A DNA stretch of 64,000 nt from Lujinxingia sediminis (GTDB lineage: Bacteria; Myxococcota_A; Bradymonadia; Bradymonadales; Bradymonadaceae). The DNA is taken from assembly GCF_004005565.1 (NCBI RefSeq), contig NZ_SADD01000006.1:1-64000 (forward strand), written 5' to 3'. The notes under the pieces are model-generated. The model did not search any database and was not told the origin of the DNA. It was given only the letters and a program-made list of their open reading frames with translations. Made by a program: the position numbers and the translations under genes. Below, piece after piece: positions 18,492 to 27,397 of the stretch (its first letter is position 1; each line of letters starts with the position of its first letter).

Positions 18492-19235
18492 TCAGAGGGC
18501 CATCTTGTGGGCGGGACGAGCCTGGCGCTGGAAGGTTTTTGCGGCCTGAAGCGTGGCGCGGATCGCCTCAATGGTCACCGGAACCATGTCGTTGCGATGG
18601 CCATTGAGCGCGGCGAAGTAGGTGTGACGATCGCAGCCGTGCACAATCGCAGGCGGGAAGCGATGTTTGATCAGCAGGAAGTTGAGCATCAGGCGGCCGA
18701 CAATGCCGGTGCGCTCATCGAAGGGAAAGACGCGCATAAACTCCCAGTGGGCCAGGGCGGACTGACGGATGGGGTGCAGTGCGCGCAGCTCCTCCTCATA
18801 CACATCCATGAACTTATGAAAGTGGTACGAGATGCTACTCGCCGGGGCCACCGTCAGGTGGTAGACGCCCGGGGAGGTGTCGCGTTTGCGGTAGCGACCG
18901 CCGGCGTCGTCGCCGGGCATGCAGAGCATCTGGTGAAGCTCGCGCAACCACTCGACGCTGAGTTCATCGCCGCGCTCGGCGCTGGCGTGAATAAAGTCGA
19001 TGGCGTCATAGAGAGCGCGCAGCCCGTGTTGAGTCACACTCTCGCAGTGGGTACGACAGGGCATGCGCTCCATCGCCCGGGCGATTTCGTTGGACGAGAG
19101 CACCACGCCTTCGAGGGCGTGATCGTGGTAAAGCCAGCACAGTTTGAGGCGCTCCATAAAGCTCGGGCGCAGTTCATCAGGCATGGCGTTGTAGATCGAC
19201 CGCTGGTGGTCGACTTCCAGGTAAGTCAGGTTCAT
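18492..19235 (-). CDS. Fic-fold protein with degenerate catalytic motif
   Basis: 247 residues. The N-terminal LEGVVLS (41-47) matches the helix before the Fic core, and the C-terminal HWEFMRVFPFDERTGIVGR occupies the place of the Fic motif HxFx(D/E)GNGRxxR. The catalytic His is replaced by Phe170 and the GNG phosphate loop reads RTG (175-177), while Phe172, Gly180 and Arg181 remain. AMPylation of the usual kind is therefore unlikely; it may bind partners or nucleotides without catalysis. GGAGG lies upstream of ATG 19235. The gene is flanked by repeated TGTTCAT motifs. The 306 bases to the next gene contain no other gene. Confidence 0.7.
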   Translation of the reverse strand: MNLTYLEVDHQRSIYNAMPDELRPSFMERLKLCWLYHDHALEGVVLSSNEIARAMERMPCRTHCESVTQHGLRALYDAIDFIHASAERGDELSVEWLRELHQMLCMPGDDAGGRYRKRDTSPGVYHLTVAPASSISYHFHKFMDVYEEELRALHPIRQSALAHWEFMRVFPFDERTGIVGRLMLNFLLIKHRFPPAIVHGCDRHTYFAALNGHRNDMVPVTIEAIRATLQAAKTFQRQARPAHKMAL

Positions 19236-19541
19236 GCGTGCCTCCGGTGTTCATCGCGGCGGCGGGTGTTCCCCAACACTCCAGAGCGCTCCCGGGATGA
19301 ACATCGGTCTGGCCCACGGGGGACCAACCAACCTGACCCACAGGTTAGCGAGGAGCGCGGCGGGTTGCAAAAGTTTTCCGAAGTTTTTTTCGGCGTCGGC
19401 ATCCGAAGCGAATATAAAGGGAGGGACCGACGTCTGCTGTGGCGAGGGGGAAGGGCGTCGATGGGATGACGTCAGCGGGTGTGGTAGGGTCTACCCTGGA
19501 TGGGGGTGTTAGGCACGGTGGTCGAAGGCAGGAAGGTCGAG

Positions 19542-20249
19542 ATGGCACGTGGCAGAGAACATACGGGGGCCCGGGCGGGGGCTGCTTCATGCGTGGTGGC
19601 GTTTCTACTGGTCGTGGTGTGGGCCGGCGAGGACGCGCGCGCGCAGACCGCGCAGGCCGAGGCTGGAAGCCAGGAGCGCAGCAGCTGCGATGTGTTTATG
19701 GAGAGCTACGCCCGCAGCGCATCGCGAAAGCTGGACCGGGCGATCTCGACGGGGGATTACGACCTGCAAGCGCTGGACGGGCTCGGCGAGACGCTCAGCC
19801 TTGATGGGGAGCTTGTGGGGTTGAACGCGCCCCTTGTCTTCGATGTATATAAAGAGGCCTCGGGGCGGGTTGCCGGGCTTGTGGATCGGCGGCGTGAGTG
19901 GACGCAGACCTACATCGTGGCGGTGGGGCGGGGCGGTCCGATTATTGTGTCGCATACCTGGCAGGCGCGGCGTTTGCGCGAGGCGGGACAGCCCTGTGAG
20001 CCCTTCACCTCGGCGGTGGAGTGGCCGGGGGTGACGGCGTCGACGGTGGATGTGGAGCCCTTTACGTTCTGGGGGCTGCGTGCCAGCTGGCGCATCCCCA
20101 GGGCCGACGATGCCAGCAGCGAGCGGGGGCTGAAGGAGGCGCTGATCTACGCGGCGAGGCGCTATGAAGGGCTGGCACCGGGGGAGGTGCAGCAGGGCTC
20201 CGGGGCACGGGTTGGAACCGGTGGCGCGCGCGACGTTACGAATGATTAA
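19542..20249 (+). CDS. Secreted protein of unknown function
   Basis: 235 residues. GGAAGG sits 5 bases before ATG 19542. The N-terminus is a signal peptide with cleavage predicted near DARAQ. The mature part begins with a single early Cys and a helical segment, then an alpha/beta part with no recognised domain. Codon use and GC match the neighbours. No operon partner is certain; a beta-barrel-like gene follows after 99 bases. Confidence 0.65.
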   Translation: MARGREHTGARAGAASCVVAFLLVVVWAGEDARAQTAQAEAGSQERSSCDVFMESYARSASRKLDRAISTGDYDLQALDGLGETLSLDGELVGLNAPLVFDVYKEASGRVAGLVDRRREWTQTYIVAVGRGGPIIVSHTWQARRLREAGQPCEPFTSAVEWPGVTASTVDVEPFTFWGLRASWRIPRADDASSERGLKEALIYAARRYEGLAPGEVQQGSGARVGTGGARDVTND

Positions 20250-20348
20250 GTTGACTTAATTTTGGGGGTGATATCTCTTCGGGGAGTGCTCAGGAGCAGG
20301 AAGAGCATTCCAATCACGTATGTGTCGAATGACCATGGAGGTAGCTGC

Positions 20349-20849
20349 ATGAAGAAGTTGACGTTGATCGGTGTGTTGATGTTCGCCCTGACGCTTCTTG
20401 CGATGCCGGCGATGGCGCAGGAAGGCGGTCGTATCCCGGGTAAGTTTGGTATTGGTCTGGGGAACGGTACGGCGGTGGGTGGTCTCTCGCTCAAAGCCTT
20501 CCAGGGCTCGACGGCGATTCAGGGGGTTATCGGTTCGCGCTGGGGATACGGCTACAATCGCTATTATCGTGACGGTGGTTTCGGAGCGAGCGTCGATCTG
20601 CTCTTCAACCAGGATGCGCTTGTGCAGGCTGACCCGCTTATTCTGGCGTGGAACCTGGGATTCGGTGGGGCGGTATCGACCTGGGGCTCCAACCGCTTGA
20701 GCGCGTTTGCCCACGGTGTGGCCGGTCTGGAGTTTATTTTTCCCTCGGTGCCCATTGACCTGGTGCTGGAACTGCGTCCGGGCATTGAGATCTACAACGG
20801 TGCATACTTCTTCGTCACCGGCGGCGCGCACATTCGCTTTTACCTCTGA
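20349..20849 (+). CDS. Small exported glycine-rich, beta-barrel-like protein
   Basis: 166 residues. The clear signal peptide ends PAMAQ (about residue 24). The rest alternates glycine-rich and aromatic stretches and ends in an aromatic/hydrophobic strand (AHIRFYL), which resembles an eight-strand outer-membrane barrel. GGAGG precedes ATG 20349. An AT-rich patch with TTGACT at 20251 may hold its promoter. A strong terminator follows, so it is probably monocistronic. Confidence 0.7.
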   Translation: MKKLTLIGVLMFALTLLAMPAMAQEGGRIPGKFGIGLGNGTAVGGLSLKAFQGSTAIQGVIGSRWGYGYNRYYRDGGFGASVDLLFNQDALVQADPLILAWNLGFGGAVSTWGSNRLSAFAHGVAGLEFIFPSVPIDLVLELRPGIEIYNGAYFFVTGGAHIRFYL

Positions 20850-20926
20850 GCCAGGCCGCGGTCTGAGGGGAGGTGCGACTGTGTGGCATCTTCCGCTCGG
20901 TATCCCCCGCGTTGGCTGAACGAAAT

Positions 20927-20970
20927 AAGGTCCGCCCCCTGTGATTTTCGCGGGAGGCGGACCTTGTTTT
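20927..20970 (+). terminator. Rho-independent terminator
   Basis: A perfect 10-bp stem (20927-20936 with 20956-20965), loop of 19 bases, followed by GTTTT. It lies between the barrel-like gene and a small minus-strand reading frame. Confidence 0.75.
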
Positions 20971-21004
20971 GTCTGAGACCAGGTTAAAAACCGGAGCGGA
21001 AGGA

Positions 21005-21202
21005 TCACCCGCCGTTAAGCCAGCGCGCCAGGCGGCGGCAGGTGCCGTAGTAGACGCGGGCGGCCTGTTCCACCACTGCGCGGGCGCCGACATCATCGGG
21101 ATCGACCAGCTCTGTGGGGCGATGACGCACCGGTAGGTGGTCGGCCAGACGTGGCGAGGGGGTGGGGCGAGGGCGGCGTTTTTCCTTGCGATTTGTCGTC
21201 AT
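21005..21202 (-). CDS. Small basic protein, hypothetical
   Basis: 65 residues, Arg/Pro-rich at the N-terminus, with a plausible helical C-terminus (AARVYYGTCRRLARWL). No strong ribosome site is visible upstream of ATG 21202. Support is limited to an open frame that fills the gap between a terminator and the divergent crotonase gene. Confidence 0.4.
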   Translation of the reverse strand: MTTNRKEKRRPRPTPSPRLADHLPVRHRPTELVDPDDVGARAVVEQAARVYYGTCRRLARWLNGG

Positions 21203-21302
21203 AGCTGAAAGTTTAGCGCAGGCTGAGAGCCAGAAAAAGGTCGACCTTCAACCTGGAATGTCGGATGGTCGGCCGCAACTTCGACGACCGGGAGCAAGAC
21301 CT

Positions 21303-22100
21303 ATGGGTTCGACCAACCTAGCCTACGATGTGCTTAAGCGCGAGCAAGACGCGCATGGGATTTGCACCCTGACCATCGATCGGCCTGACGCGATGAACGC
21401 GCTCAATGGCGAGCTCGTCGACGCGTTGTGGGAGACCTTTTATGCGCTTCGTCACGATGACTCGGTGCGGGTGGTGATTCTCACGGCGACCGGGCGCGCC
21501 TTTTGCGCCGGGGCGGACCTGGCCGAGCGCCGCACGATGAGTGAAGCGCAGGTGCGAAAGCGCATTGACGACTACCACCAGTGTTTTAACGCTGTGGCGG
21601 AACTTCCCAAACCCACGATCTGCGCCATCAACGGCTACGCGTTCGGGGGCGGGTTGGAGTTGGCGCTGGCCTGCGACCTTCGGCTGGTCGATGAGGCGAC
21701 GAAGATCGGGCTGACGGAGCTTCGTTTGGGGATCATCCCGGGCGCCGGCGGCACCCAGCGTTTGACGCGTCTTGTGGGGGCGGCGCGTGCCAAGGAGCTG
21801 ATCTTTACGGCGCGCCGCCTGAGCGGCACCGAGGCTAAAGCGTACGGGCTGGTCAATGATGCGGTGCCCGGCGACCAACTCCTTGAGCGCGCCGGTGAGA
21901 TCGCCGGTGAGATGTTGCTCTCGGCACCGATCGCGCTGAAGCAGGCGAAACTCGCGATTGATACCGGCGCCCAGGTCGATCTGCACTCCGGACTGGCGCT
22001 GGAGAGCGCGGCCTACGCGGTGACCTTGCCAACCGAAGATCGGTTGGAAGGTTTGGCCGCGTTTCAAGAAAAGCGCGCCCCGAAGTTTAAAGGAAAGTAA
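21303..22100 (+). CDS. Enoyl-CoA hydratase/isomerase (crotonase) family
   Basis: 265 residues, usual crotonase length. The CoA-binding block AFCAGADL (oxyanion hole) and INGYAFGGGLELALACD are present, with Glu in GLTELRLGIIPGAGGTQRL at the catalytic position. The sequence resembles methylglutaconyl-CoA hydratases as well as general enoyl-CoA hydratases. It lies 84 bases before an acyl-CoA carboxylase beta subunit, a pairing seen in leucine degradation, so methylglutaconyl-CoA hydratase is possible. ATG 21303 follows GGGAG. Confidence 0.9.
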   Translation: MGSTNLAYDVLKREQDAHGICTLTIDRPDAMNALNGELVDALWETFYALRHDDSVRVVILTATGRAFCAGADLAERRTMSEAQVRKRIDDYHQCFNAVAELPKPTICAINGYAFGGGLELALACDLRLVDEATKIGLTELRLGIIPGAGGTQRLTRLVGAARAKELIFTARRLSGTEAKAYGLVNDAVPGDQLLERAGEIAGEMLLSAPIALKQAKLAIDTGAQVDLHSGLALESAAYAVTLPTEDRLEGLAAFQEKRAPKFKGK

Positions 22101-22184
22101 GGCGGGCGGCCCCGCGCAACTCGCAACGATGATTGAATGGAGAGCGCCGTGTTCAGGCGCAGCACCACATACCAGGGAGTAGCT

Positions 22185-23750
22185 ATGAGTGATGTGCCCG
22201 AGACCAAAACCCCCGACTTGAGTGATCTGGATCAGCAGGTGATGGAGCGCCGTGAGGCGCTTGAGGAGGGCGGCGCCCCGAAGTATCACGAGCGGGCCGC
22301 GCAGGTCGGAAAGCTCTTTGTGCGCGAGCGCATCAAGCGTCTGCTCGACGCCGGGTTGGAAGTCGAAGACGGCGCGTTTGCCAACGTGCTCGCCGGCGAT
22401 CTTCCGGCCGATGGTGTGGTCACAGGGATCGGGAAGATCGGCGGGCGGCGCGTGGCGCTGATCGCCAATGACTCCACGGTCAAGGCCGGCTCCTGGGGCT
22501 GGCGCACCGTTGAGAAGATCATTCGTATGCAGGAGACCGCCGAGAACCTGCGCATCCCGCTGATTTACCTGATCGATTCGGCCGGCGCGCGCATTACCGA
22601 CCAGCTGGAGATGTTCCCCGGGCGCCGCGGTGCCGGGAAGATCTTTTATAATCAGGTGCGTCTCTCGGGCTTTATCCCCCAGGTCTGTCTGCTCTTCGGT
22701 CCTTCGGCCGCCGGCGGTGCGTACATCCCGGCCTTCTGCGATGTGGTGGTGATGGTCGATGGCAACGCCTCGATGTACCTGGGCTCGCCGCGCATGGCCG
22801 AGATGGTCATTGGCGAGAAGGTGACCCTGGAGGAGATGGGCGGCGCGAAGATGCATTGCTCCGTCTCTGGTTGTGGCGATGTGCTGGCCAAAAACGAAGA
22901 TGAGGCCATCGCGTTTTGCAAAGACTACCTGGCGTACTTCCCGGCGAACTGCCATGAGCCCGCTCCGCTCAAAGAGGCGGTGGAGCCTCAGCCGCAGAAG
23001 AAGACGCTCGATGAGTTGATTCCGGTCAACCAGAACAAGCCCTTCGATATGCGCAAGGTCATCCATCATCTGGTGGACGACTCGGAGTTTCTGGAGATCA
23101 AGAAGAAGTTCGCCCAGGAGCTGCTCACCGGCTTTGCGCGCATCGGCGGTCGACCGGTGGGCATCATCGCCAGCCAGCCCAAGTGGAAGGGGGGCGTGCT
23201 CTTTGTGGACTCGGCCGATAAGGGCGCGCGCTTTATCTCGTTGTGCGATGCGTTCAACATCCCGCTGGTGTTTCTGGCCGATGTGCCTGGCTTTATGATC
23301 GGCACTAAGGTGGAGCGGGAGGGCATCATTCGCCACGGCGCGAAGTTGATCTCGGCGATGAGCGCGGCGACGGTGCCCAAGATCTCGGTGGTGGTGCGCA
23401 AGGCGTATGGTGCCGGGCTCTACGCGATGTGCGGGCCGGGCTTTGAGCCGGACGCCTGCCTGGCGCTGCCCGAGTCGATGATCGCGGTGATGGGGCCGGA
23501 GGCGGCCGTCAACGCCGTGTACGCGCGGAAGATCGAGGCGATGCCCGAGGATGAGCGCCCGGCCTACGTCGAGCAGCTTCGACAGGAGTATAAAGAAGAT
23601 ATCGACATCTACCGCCTGGCCAGCGAGCTTGTGGTCGATGAGATCATCACCAAGCATCAACTTCGCGATGAGCTCAAGCGCCGCCTGGCGGTCTACCAGA
23701 CCAAGAAGAAGGACTGGCCCGACAAGAAGCACGGTGTGATTCCGGTGTGA
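22185..23750 (+). CDS. Acyl-CoA carboxylase beta subunit (carboxyltransferase)
   Basis: 521 residues, of the MccB/PccB family. It transfers CO2 from carboxybiotin to acyl-CoA such as methylcrotonyl-, propionyl- or acetyl-CoA. Typical blocks include IDSAGARI, GPSAAGGAYIPA near residue 170 and a C-terminal carboxyltransferase domain with GFMIGTKVE and RKAYGAGLYAMCG. AGGGAG precedes ATG 22185. No biotin carboxylase or biotin-carrier gene lies nearby, so the alpha subunit must be elsewhere. The next frame begins at the stop. Confidence 0.93.
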   Translation: MSDVPETKTPDLSDLDQQVMERREALEEGGAPKYHERAAQVGKLFVRERIKRLLDAGLEVEDGAFANVLAGDLPADGVVTGIGKIGGRRVALIANDSTVKAGSWGWRTVEKIIRMQETAENLRIPLIYLIDSAGARITDQLEMFPGRRGAGKIFYNQVRLSGFIPQVCLLFGPSAAGGAYIPAFCDVVVMVDGNASMYLGSPRMAEMVIGEKVTLEEMGGAKMHCSVSGCGDVLAKNEDEAIAFCKDYLAYFPANCHEPAPLKEAVEPQPQKKTLDELIPVNQNKPFDMRKVIHHLVDDSEFLEIKKKFAQELLTGFARIGGRPVGIIASQPKWKGGVLFVDSADKGARFISLCDAFNIPLVFLADVPGFMIGTKVEREGIIRHGAKLISAMSAATVPKISVVVRKAYGAGLYAMCGPGFEPDACLALPESMIAVMGPEAAVNAVYARKIEAMPEDERPAYVEQLRQEYKEDIDIYRLASELVVDEIITKHQLRDELKRRLAVYQTKKKDWPDKKHGVIPV

Positions 23751-23815
23751 GTGCGGGTTCGGTCGGGGCAGATGCCCCGCTTTATAGTGACGCAACTGTG
23801 CAAGACGAGGGTTCG

Positions 23816-25093
23816 ATGTCGCAGAGCGACCAGGCCGATAGGCCGACGCAGGAAGAGGCAATCGCCGCCATTGATGAGTTGATCGCCCAGGGGCAGCTTC
23901 AGGAGGCCGAGCAGGCCATTGAGCAAGCGCTGGAGACCTATGGCAGCGATGATACGCTGCTGGTCTTGCGTGCGGAGTTGGCGCTTGAGGGGGGTGACGC
24001 TCAGGAGTGTGTGTTCGCGGTTCAGGACGCGCTCAAGCGCGTGGAGAGCGACGAGGCGCGCGCGCAGCTTCTGGCTTTTGAGGGCTATGCCCACTATGAG
24101 GCTGACGCCTTTGAAGAGGCACGTGCGGCGTTTAACGCGGCGGTGCGCGCCGATGGGGAGTTGTGGACGGCCGTGGTGGGCCGGGCGATGGTGCACGAGT
24201 CGCTGGGCTTCTTCCGCGCTGCACTGCTGGACGTGGCCCGTGCCATTGAGCTTGATGGCGAGGAGGCGCAGCCCTATGCGATCCGCGGCAACATCATGCT
24301 CACCAGCGGCAACGCCGCCCAGGCTGAGCCGGACTTCCGCAAAGCCGTGGAGCTTGATGCGGCCGATGAGGAGTCGCGTCTGACGCTGGCGCGCATCCTC
24401 TCGCTGGCCAAGAAGTCCTCGGAGGCCATTGAGGTGCTTGAGCCCCTGGTCGATGAGGGCGAAGATCCCGATCTGATCGCGCCGGCGGCGCTTTTGCGCA
24501 GCCAGCTCTCGCTGACCCTCGGCAGCACCGCGGCGGCCAGCGAAGATGCGCAGCGGGCCATGGAGCTGTGGCCTGATAAGCCCTGGGGATACCTGCAGCT
24601 GGCAGCCTGTCACCTGACCGCTGCGCAGGCCGAAGATGCGATCGTCGCGCTCAAGACTGCCGAAGAGCTCGCCGGTGATATTCGCGATGTGCCGGACATC
24701 TACGCTCTGCGGGCCTCGGCCTACGACATGCTCGAGAAGCCGGAGAAGGCCCGCGCGCTGCGTGAAGAAGCCGAGGGCAGCCCGCGTCTTCCCGGTGTGG
24801 TCTATGGCGAGGTGCTCAATCCGGTGCGCAACATTCCCATCAACCCCAGCAAGCCCATCGATGTCAGAGGGCTGCTCACGGAACTCTTCGGGCATCCGAG
24901 CAAAGCGCCGGCGGGTTACGAGAAGGCCATCCGCGATGTGGTGGATCGCCTCCCCGAGATTGTGGCGCAGAACCCCGGGGTGGGGCGCATTCAGATTGAA
25001 CTTCCGCAGGTTGAGGGCATGAGTGGTCCGCCCCGCAGCCTGATCGTCCAGGTCAATCAGCCCCAGGGGCAGGTGCCGCGGTCGGAGGCCTGA
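23816..25093 (+). CDS. Tetratricopeptide-repeat protein
   Basis: 425 residues from ATG 23816 (MSQSDQ), preceded by GAGG. An in-frame GTG at 23747 overlaps the previous stop and could add 23 residues. Repeated helical pairs of about 34 residues with the TPR pattern (A at 8, G/Y at 11, A at 20) span about residues 15-320; the C-terminal 100 residues are a separate unassigned domain. It has no signal peptide and is a cytoplasmic interaction scaffold. It shares its stop with the next gene's start. Confidence 0.8.
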   Translation: MSQSDQADRPTQEEAIAAIDELIAQGQLQEAEQAIEQALETYGSDDTLLVLRAELALEGGDAQECVFAVQDALKRVESDEARAQLLAFEGYAHYEADAFEEARAAFNAAVRADGELWTAVVGRAMVHESLGFFRAALLDVARAIELDGEEAQPYAIRGNIMLTSGNAAQAEPDFRKAVELDAADEESRLTLARILSLAKKSSEAIEVLEPLVDEGEDPDLIAPAALLRSQLSLTLGSTAAASEDAQRAMELWPDKPWGYLQLAACHLTAAQAEDAIVALKTAEELAGDIRDVPDIYALRASAYDMLEKPEKARALREEAEGSPRLPGVVYGEVLNPVRNIPINPSKPIDVRGLLTELFGHPSKAPAGYEKAIRDVVDRLPEIVAQNPGVGRIQIELPQVEGMSGPPRSLIVQVNQPQGQVPRSEA

Positions 25094-25389
25094 TGAGCGA
25101 TGTGTTTGAAGATGTGCTCTTTGAGGGCGACGCGCTTCGAGTCACACTTCGGGTCGACGCGTCGGGTCAGGCCAGCGTGCTGCTGGAGAGTGAGCCCGGC
25201 GGCCCGGACCTCTCGGTGGAGGATGAGGTCATCGTGGTTGGCAACGGCCAGGGCTGTCCGCTTGAGGTGCAGAGCCCGCAGCGCGCCGTGGCTGCGCTGG
25301 GCTCGGAAGACCAGCTCGCCACGGGCACCTACGCGCTGATGGTGCGGGTGCACGAATTCTTTGAAGGCTGGGAGTTCGGCGAGGACTGA
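25093..25389 (+). CDS. Small acidic protein of unknown function
   Basis: 98 residues, strongly acidic, beta-rich by appearance, with no recognised domain. The ATG overlaps the TGA of the TPR gene (TGATG), which makes translational coupling likely, and the product may bind the TPR protein. It ends 48 bases before a convergent gene. Confidence 0.7.
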   Translation: MSDVFEDVLFEGDALRVTLRVDASGQASVLLESEPGGPDLSVEDEVIVVGNGQGCPLEVQSPQRAVAALGSEDQLATGTYALMVRVHEFFEGWEFGED

Positions 25390-25437
25390 GAAAGCGTCAG
25401 TTTCCCACGACGTGAAGACACCCGGACGCGAGACCTG

Positions 25438-26418
25438 TCAGCGGCGCACGACCACCGCGACGGTCTCGCGTTTTTCTTCGGCCCAGCGCTCTTTGTACTC
25501 CATATCGGTGCCCAGGTCGTAGTGGGCCACGCCCTCCTCACAGAGGTGCTCGATCATGGCCATCTGCGCCAGGCTTCCCGGTGAGACGTCGCGGAAGTCG
25601 TCGTGGTAGCTCATCTGCAGACCGCGGAAGGCGTTATTGAAGACCCCCCCGAAGCAGTAGGCGATGTCGACGCCGTCGAGGGTCACAAACAGAAAACGCA
25701 GCGCGTCGCGGCGCGCAAGCCTCGGGAGCATGTCGCGGTAGAAGACTTTCATCGGGCCGTCGATGATGCCGGTGTCGGCTTCCCCTTTCCAGCTGAGGCG
25801 TTCAAGCTCCAGGGCGCGGTCGAGCAGGGCGTGGGCCTGGTTCTCGGGTTCAATGCTGTGATGGTACTCCAGGGTGAGGCCGCGCTCGTCGGCGCGCCGC
25901 TGGATGCGCCGCAGGTTGGCGCGAAACTTCGAGGTGCGCCGGCGCATAAAGCCCTCGATGCCCTCCTCCAGGCTGGCCACCCGCCGCACTGAAGAGGGCC
26001 CCAGACCGAGCGAATAATGGCGGCGAAAGCCCAGAATCAGATGATCGAAATGCAGGGAGTCGGGAACAATTCCGGAGAGAAAGAGGATGTTCCAGGCAGG
26101 CATCTGGCCGCGGGCCTGCTCGATGAAGTTGGCGATGAGTCCCTCGACGTCGGCACCGGCAAAAGGGCAGGCCAGCGCCCAGCTCGCTTCCAGCGGGTGG
26201 AGGTAGGTGCCCAGGCTATGGTCGCTTCCCACGCCCAGGGCCACAAAGCCCTTCTCGCACTCGCGGGCCCACAGGGTGTGAGCCGGTAAGAAGGCGCGCC
26301 AGGCCGGTAATATCCAGAACGACGACGAGCAGAAGTGGTCAATCTGCGGTGTCGCGGCGATAGCAGCGTCGAACTCATCGGCACGCTGCTCCATGTCTTC
26401 GGCGGTGATCTCACGCAT
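25438..26418 (-). CDS. GNAT acetyltransferase of the CelD/Acetyltransf_6 type
   Basis: 326 residues. A central region (about 150-300) has the pattern of the CelD-like double-GNAT family, including the helix block RRRTSKFRANLRRIQRRA and the late YDLGTDMEYKERWA motif. Such proteins act in exopolysaccharide, lipid or peptidoglycan-related acyl transfers. ATG 26418 follows AGAGG, which decides the start. It is divergent from pssA with 114 bases between, and the gap holds a palindrome. Confidence 0.75.
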   Translation of the reverse strand: MREITAEDMEQRADEFDAAIAATPQIDHFCSSSFWILPAWRAFLPAHTLWARECEKGFVALGVGSDHSLGTYLHPLEASWALACPFAGADVEGLIANFIEQARGQMPAWNILFLSGIVPDSLHFDHLILGFRRHYSLGLGPSSVRRVASLEEGIEGFMRRRTSKFRANLRRIQRRADERGLTLEYHHSIEPENQAHALLDRALELERLSWKGEADTGIIDGPMKVFYRDMLPRLARRDALRFLFVTLDGVDIAYCFGGVFNNAFRGLQMSYHDDFRDVSPGSLAQMAMIEHLCEEGVAHYDLGTDMEYKERWAEEKRETVAVVVRR

Positions 26419-26427
26419 CTCGACCTC

Positions 26428-26456
26428 TTGACTTTCAGTGAGCCCCTCTCTAAAGC
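26428..26456 (+). promoter_or_regulatory. Candidate promoter of pssA
   Basis: TTGACT (26428-26433) and TAAAGC (26451-26456) are separated by 17 bases, 77 bases before the pssA start. The -10 is weak. The element overlaps the 5' end of the divergent acetyltransferase gene. Confidence 0.35.
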
Positions 26457-26484
26457 TAAGCCGGTTGTGCACCGAGCCAAAGCT

Positions 26485-26502
26485 CACCGATCGCGATCGG
26501 TG
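26485..26502. promoter_or_regulatory. 18-bp perfect palindrome in the divergent acetyltransferase-pssA gap
   Basis: CACCGATCG and its exact complement sit back to back, just downstream of the proposed pssA promoter and 30 bases before its start. The position suits an operator acting on both genes; no regulator is adjacent. Confidence 0.5.
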
Positions 26503-26532
26503 CAAGTCTCTTCCAAAGAACGGGGAAGTTCC

Positions 26533-27330
26533 ATGGATTTGAGCCGGGCGAAGTACATTTTGCCAAATATGTTCACCCTTTCGAGCATCGTCGCCGGGAT
26601 GTATAGCATCCAGCTCTCGACGACGGCCACCGGGGTCGAGGAGATGACGCTGGCCGCCTGGCTGGTGATGGTCTCGATGGTCTGCGACACCTGCGATGGA
26701 CGCGTGGCGCGGCTGACGCGTACCGAGAGCGAGTTCGGGGTGCAACTCGATAGCCTGGCCGATGCGATCAGCTTCGGGGTGGCGCCGGGGTTTCTGCTCT
26801 ACAACTGGGGCTTGAGCGAGCTGGGGCTTGCGGGGCTTTTGCTGGCCAGCGCTTATACCGCGGGCACGGTCCTGCGTCTGGCGCGCTTTAATGTCATGGC
26901 GCATCAGAGCGAAGGTCCGGCGCGTTATTTTCTGGGGCTCCCCTCACCGCTGGCTGCCGGGATGGTGGCCTCGCTGGTGCTGGCGCATGTCTCGTTTAGC
27001 GGCCAGATCGCCACTGGAGCCTCCGAAAGTGTGGCGGCGGTGGCGCTGTTGTTGGGCGGTTTGATGGTGAGTAACGTGCGTTATCGCACGTTTAAAGACG
27101 TGAAATTCCGCGGTCCGGCGGCCCTGGTTCTGGTGCTGCTCCTGGCGGCGGTGACCGCCCTGGCGGTGGTCTATAAGGCCGGGGTGGCGCTGGTGGTGGT
27201 GACCGCAGTCTACATCGTGGTGGGACTCTGCGGCGGGTTGCTCAACCTGGGACGCAATGTGCTCGGCGGGGCCAGCGATGACGACGGGGCGGACGGCGTA
27301 TTGCAAGACCTGCGTGACAGCGAGCGATAA
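26533..27330 (+). CDS. pssA: CDP-diacylglycerol-serine O-phosphatidyltransferase
   Basis: 265 residues. The CDP-alcohol phosphatidyltransferase signature D-x2-DG-x2-AR-x8-G-x3-D-x3-D is complete in CDTCDGRVAR...GVQLDSLAD (about 49-75), and 6-8 hydrophobic segments make it an integral membrane enzyme. The N-terminal NMFTLSSIVAGMYSI block fits the PssA type II subfamily, which makes phosphatidylserine for phosphatidylethanolamine. ATG 26533 follows GGGGAAG. A terminator follows. No psd gene is nearby. Confidence 0.93.
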   Translation: MDLSRAKYILPNMFTLSSIVAGMYSIQLSTTATGVEEMTLAAWLVMVSMVCDTCDGRVARLTRTESEFGVQLDSLADAISFGVAPGFLLYNWGLSELGLAGLLLASAYTAGTVLRLARFNVMAHQSEGPARYFLGLPSPLAAGMVASLVLAHVSFSGQIATGASESVAAVALLLGGLMVSNVRYRTFKDVKFRGPAALVLVLLLAAVTALAVVYKAGVALVVVTAVYIVVGLCGGLLNLGRNVLGGASDDDGADGVLQDLRDSER

Positions 27331-27363
27331 GTCCGGCGGGAACGTTGTATGGATGTGACGCGA

Positions 27364-27397
27364 AACGGCGTGCCCCGGATAAGGGGCGCGCCGTTTT
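27364..27397 (+). terminator. Rho-independent terminator after pssA
   Basis: A long GC-rich stem (27364-27376 with 27383-27395, one mismatch) with a 6-base loop, followed by a short T run (94-97). Confidence 0.8.

Noticed and set aside
21318-23861. Long minus-strand frame opposite the crotonase and carboxyltransferase
   Set aside because: Shadow of two well-identified plus-strand genes, low-complexity composition.
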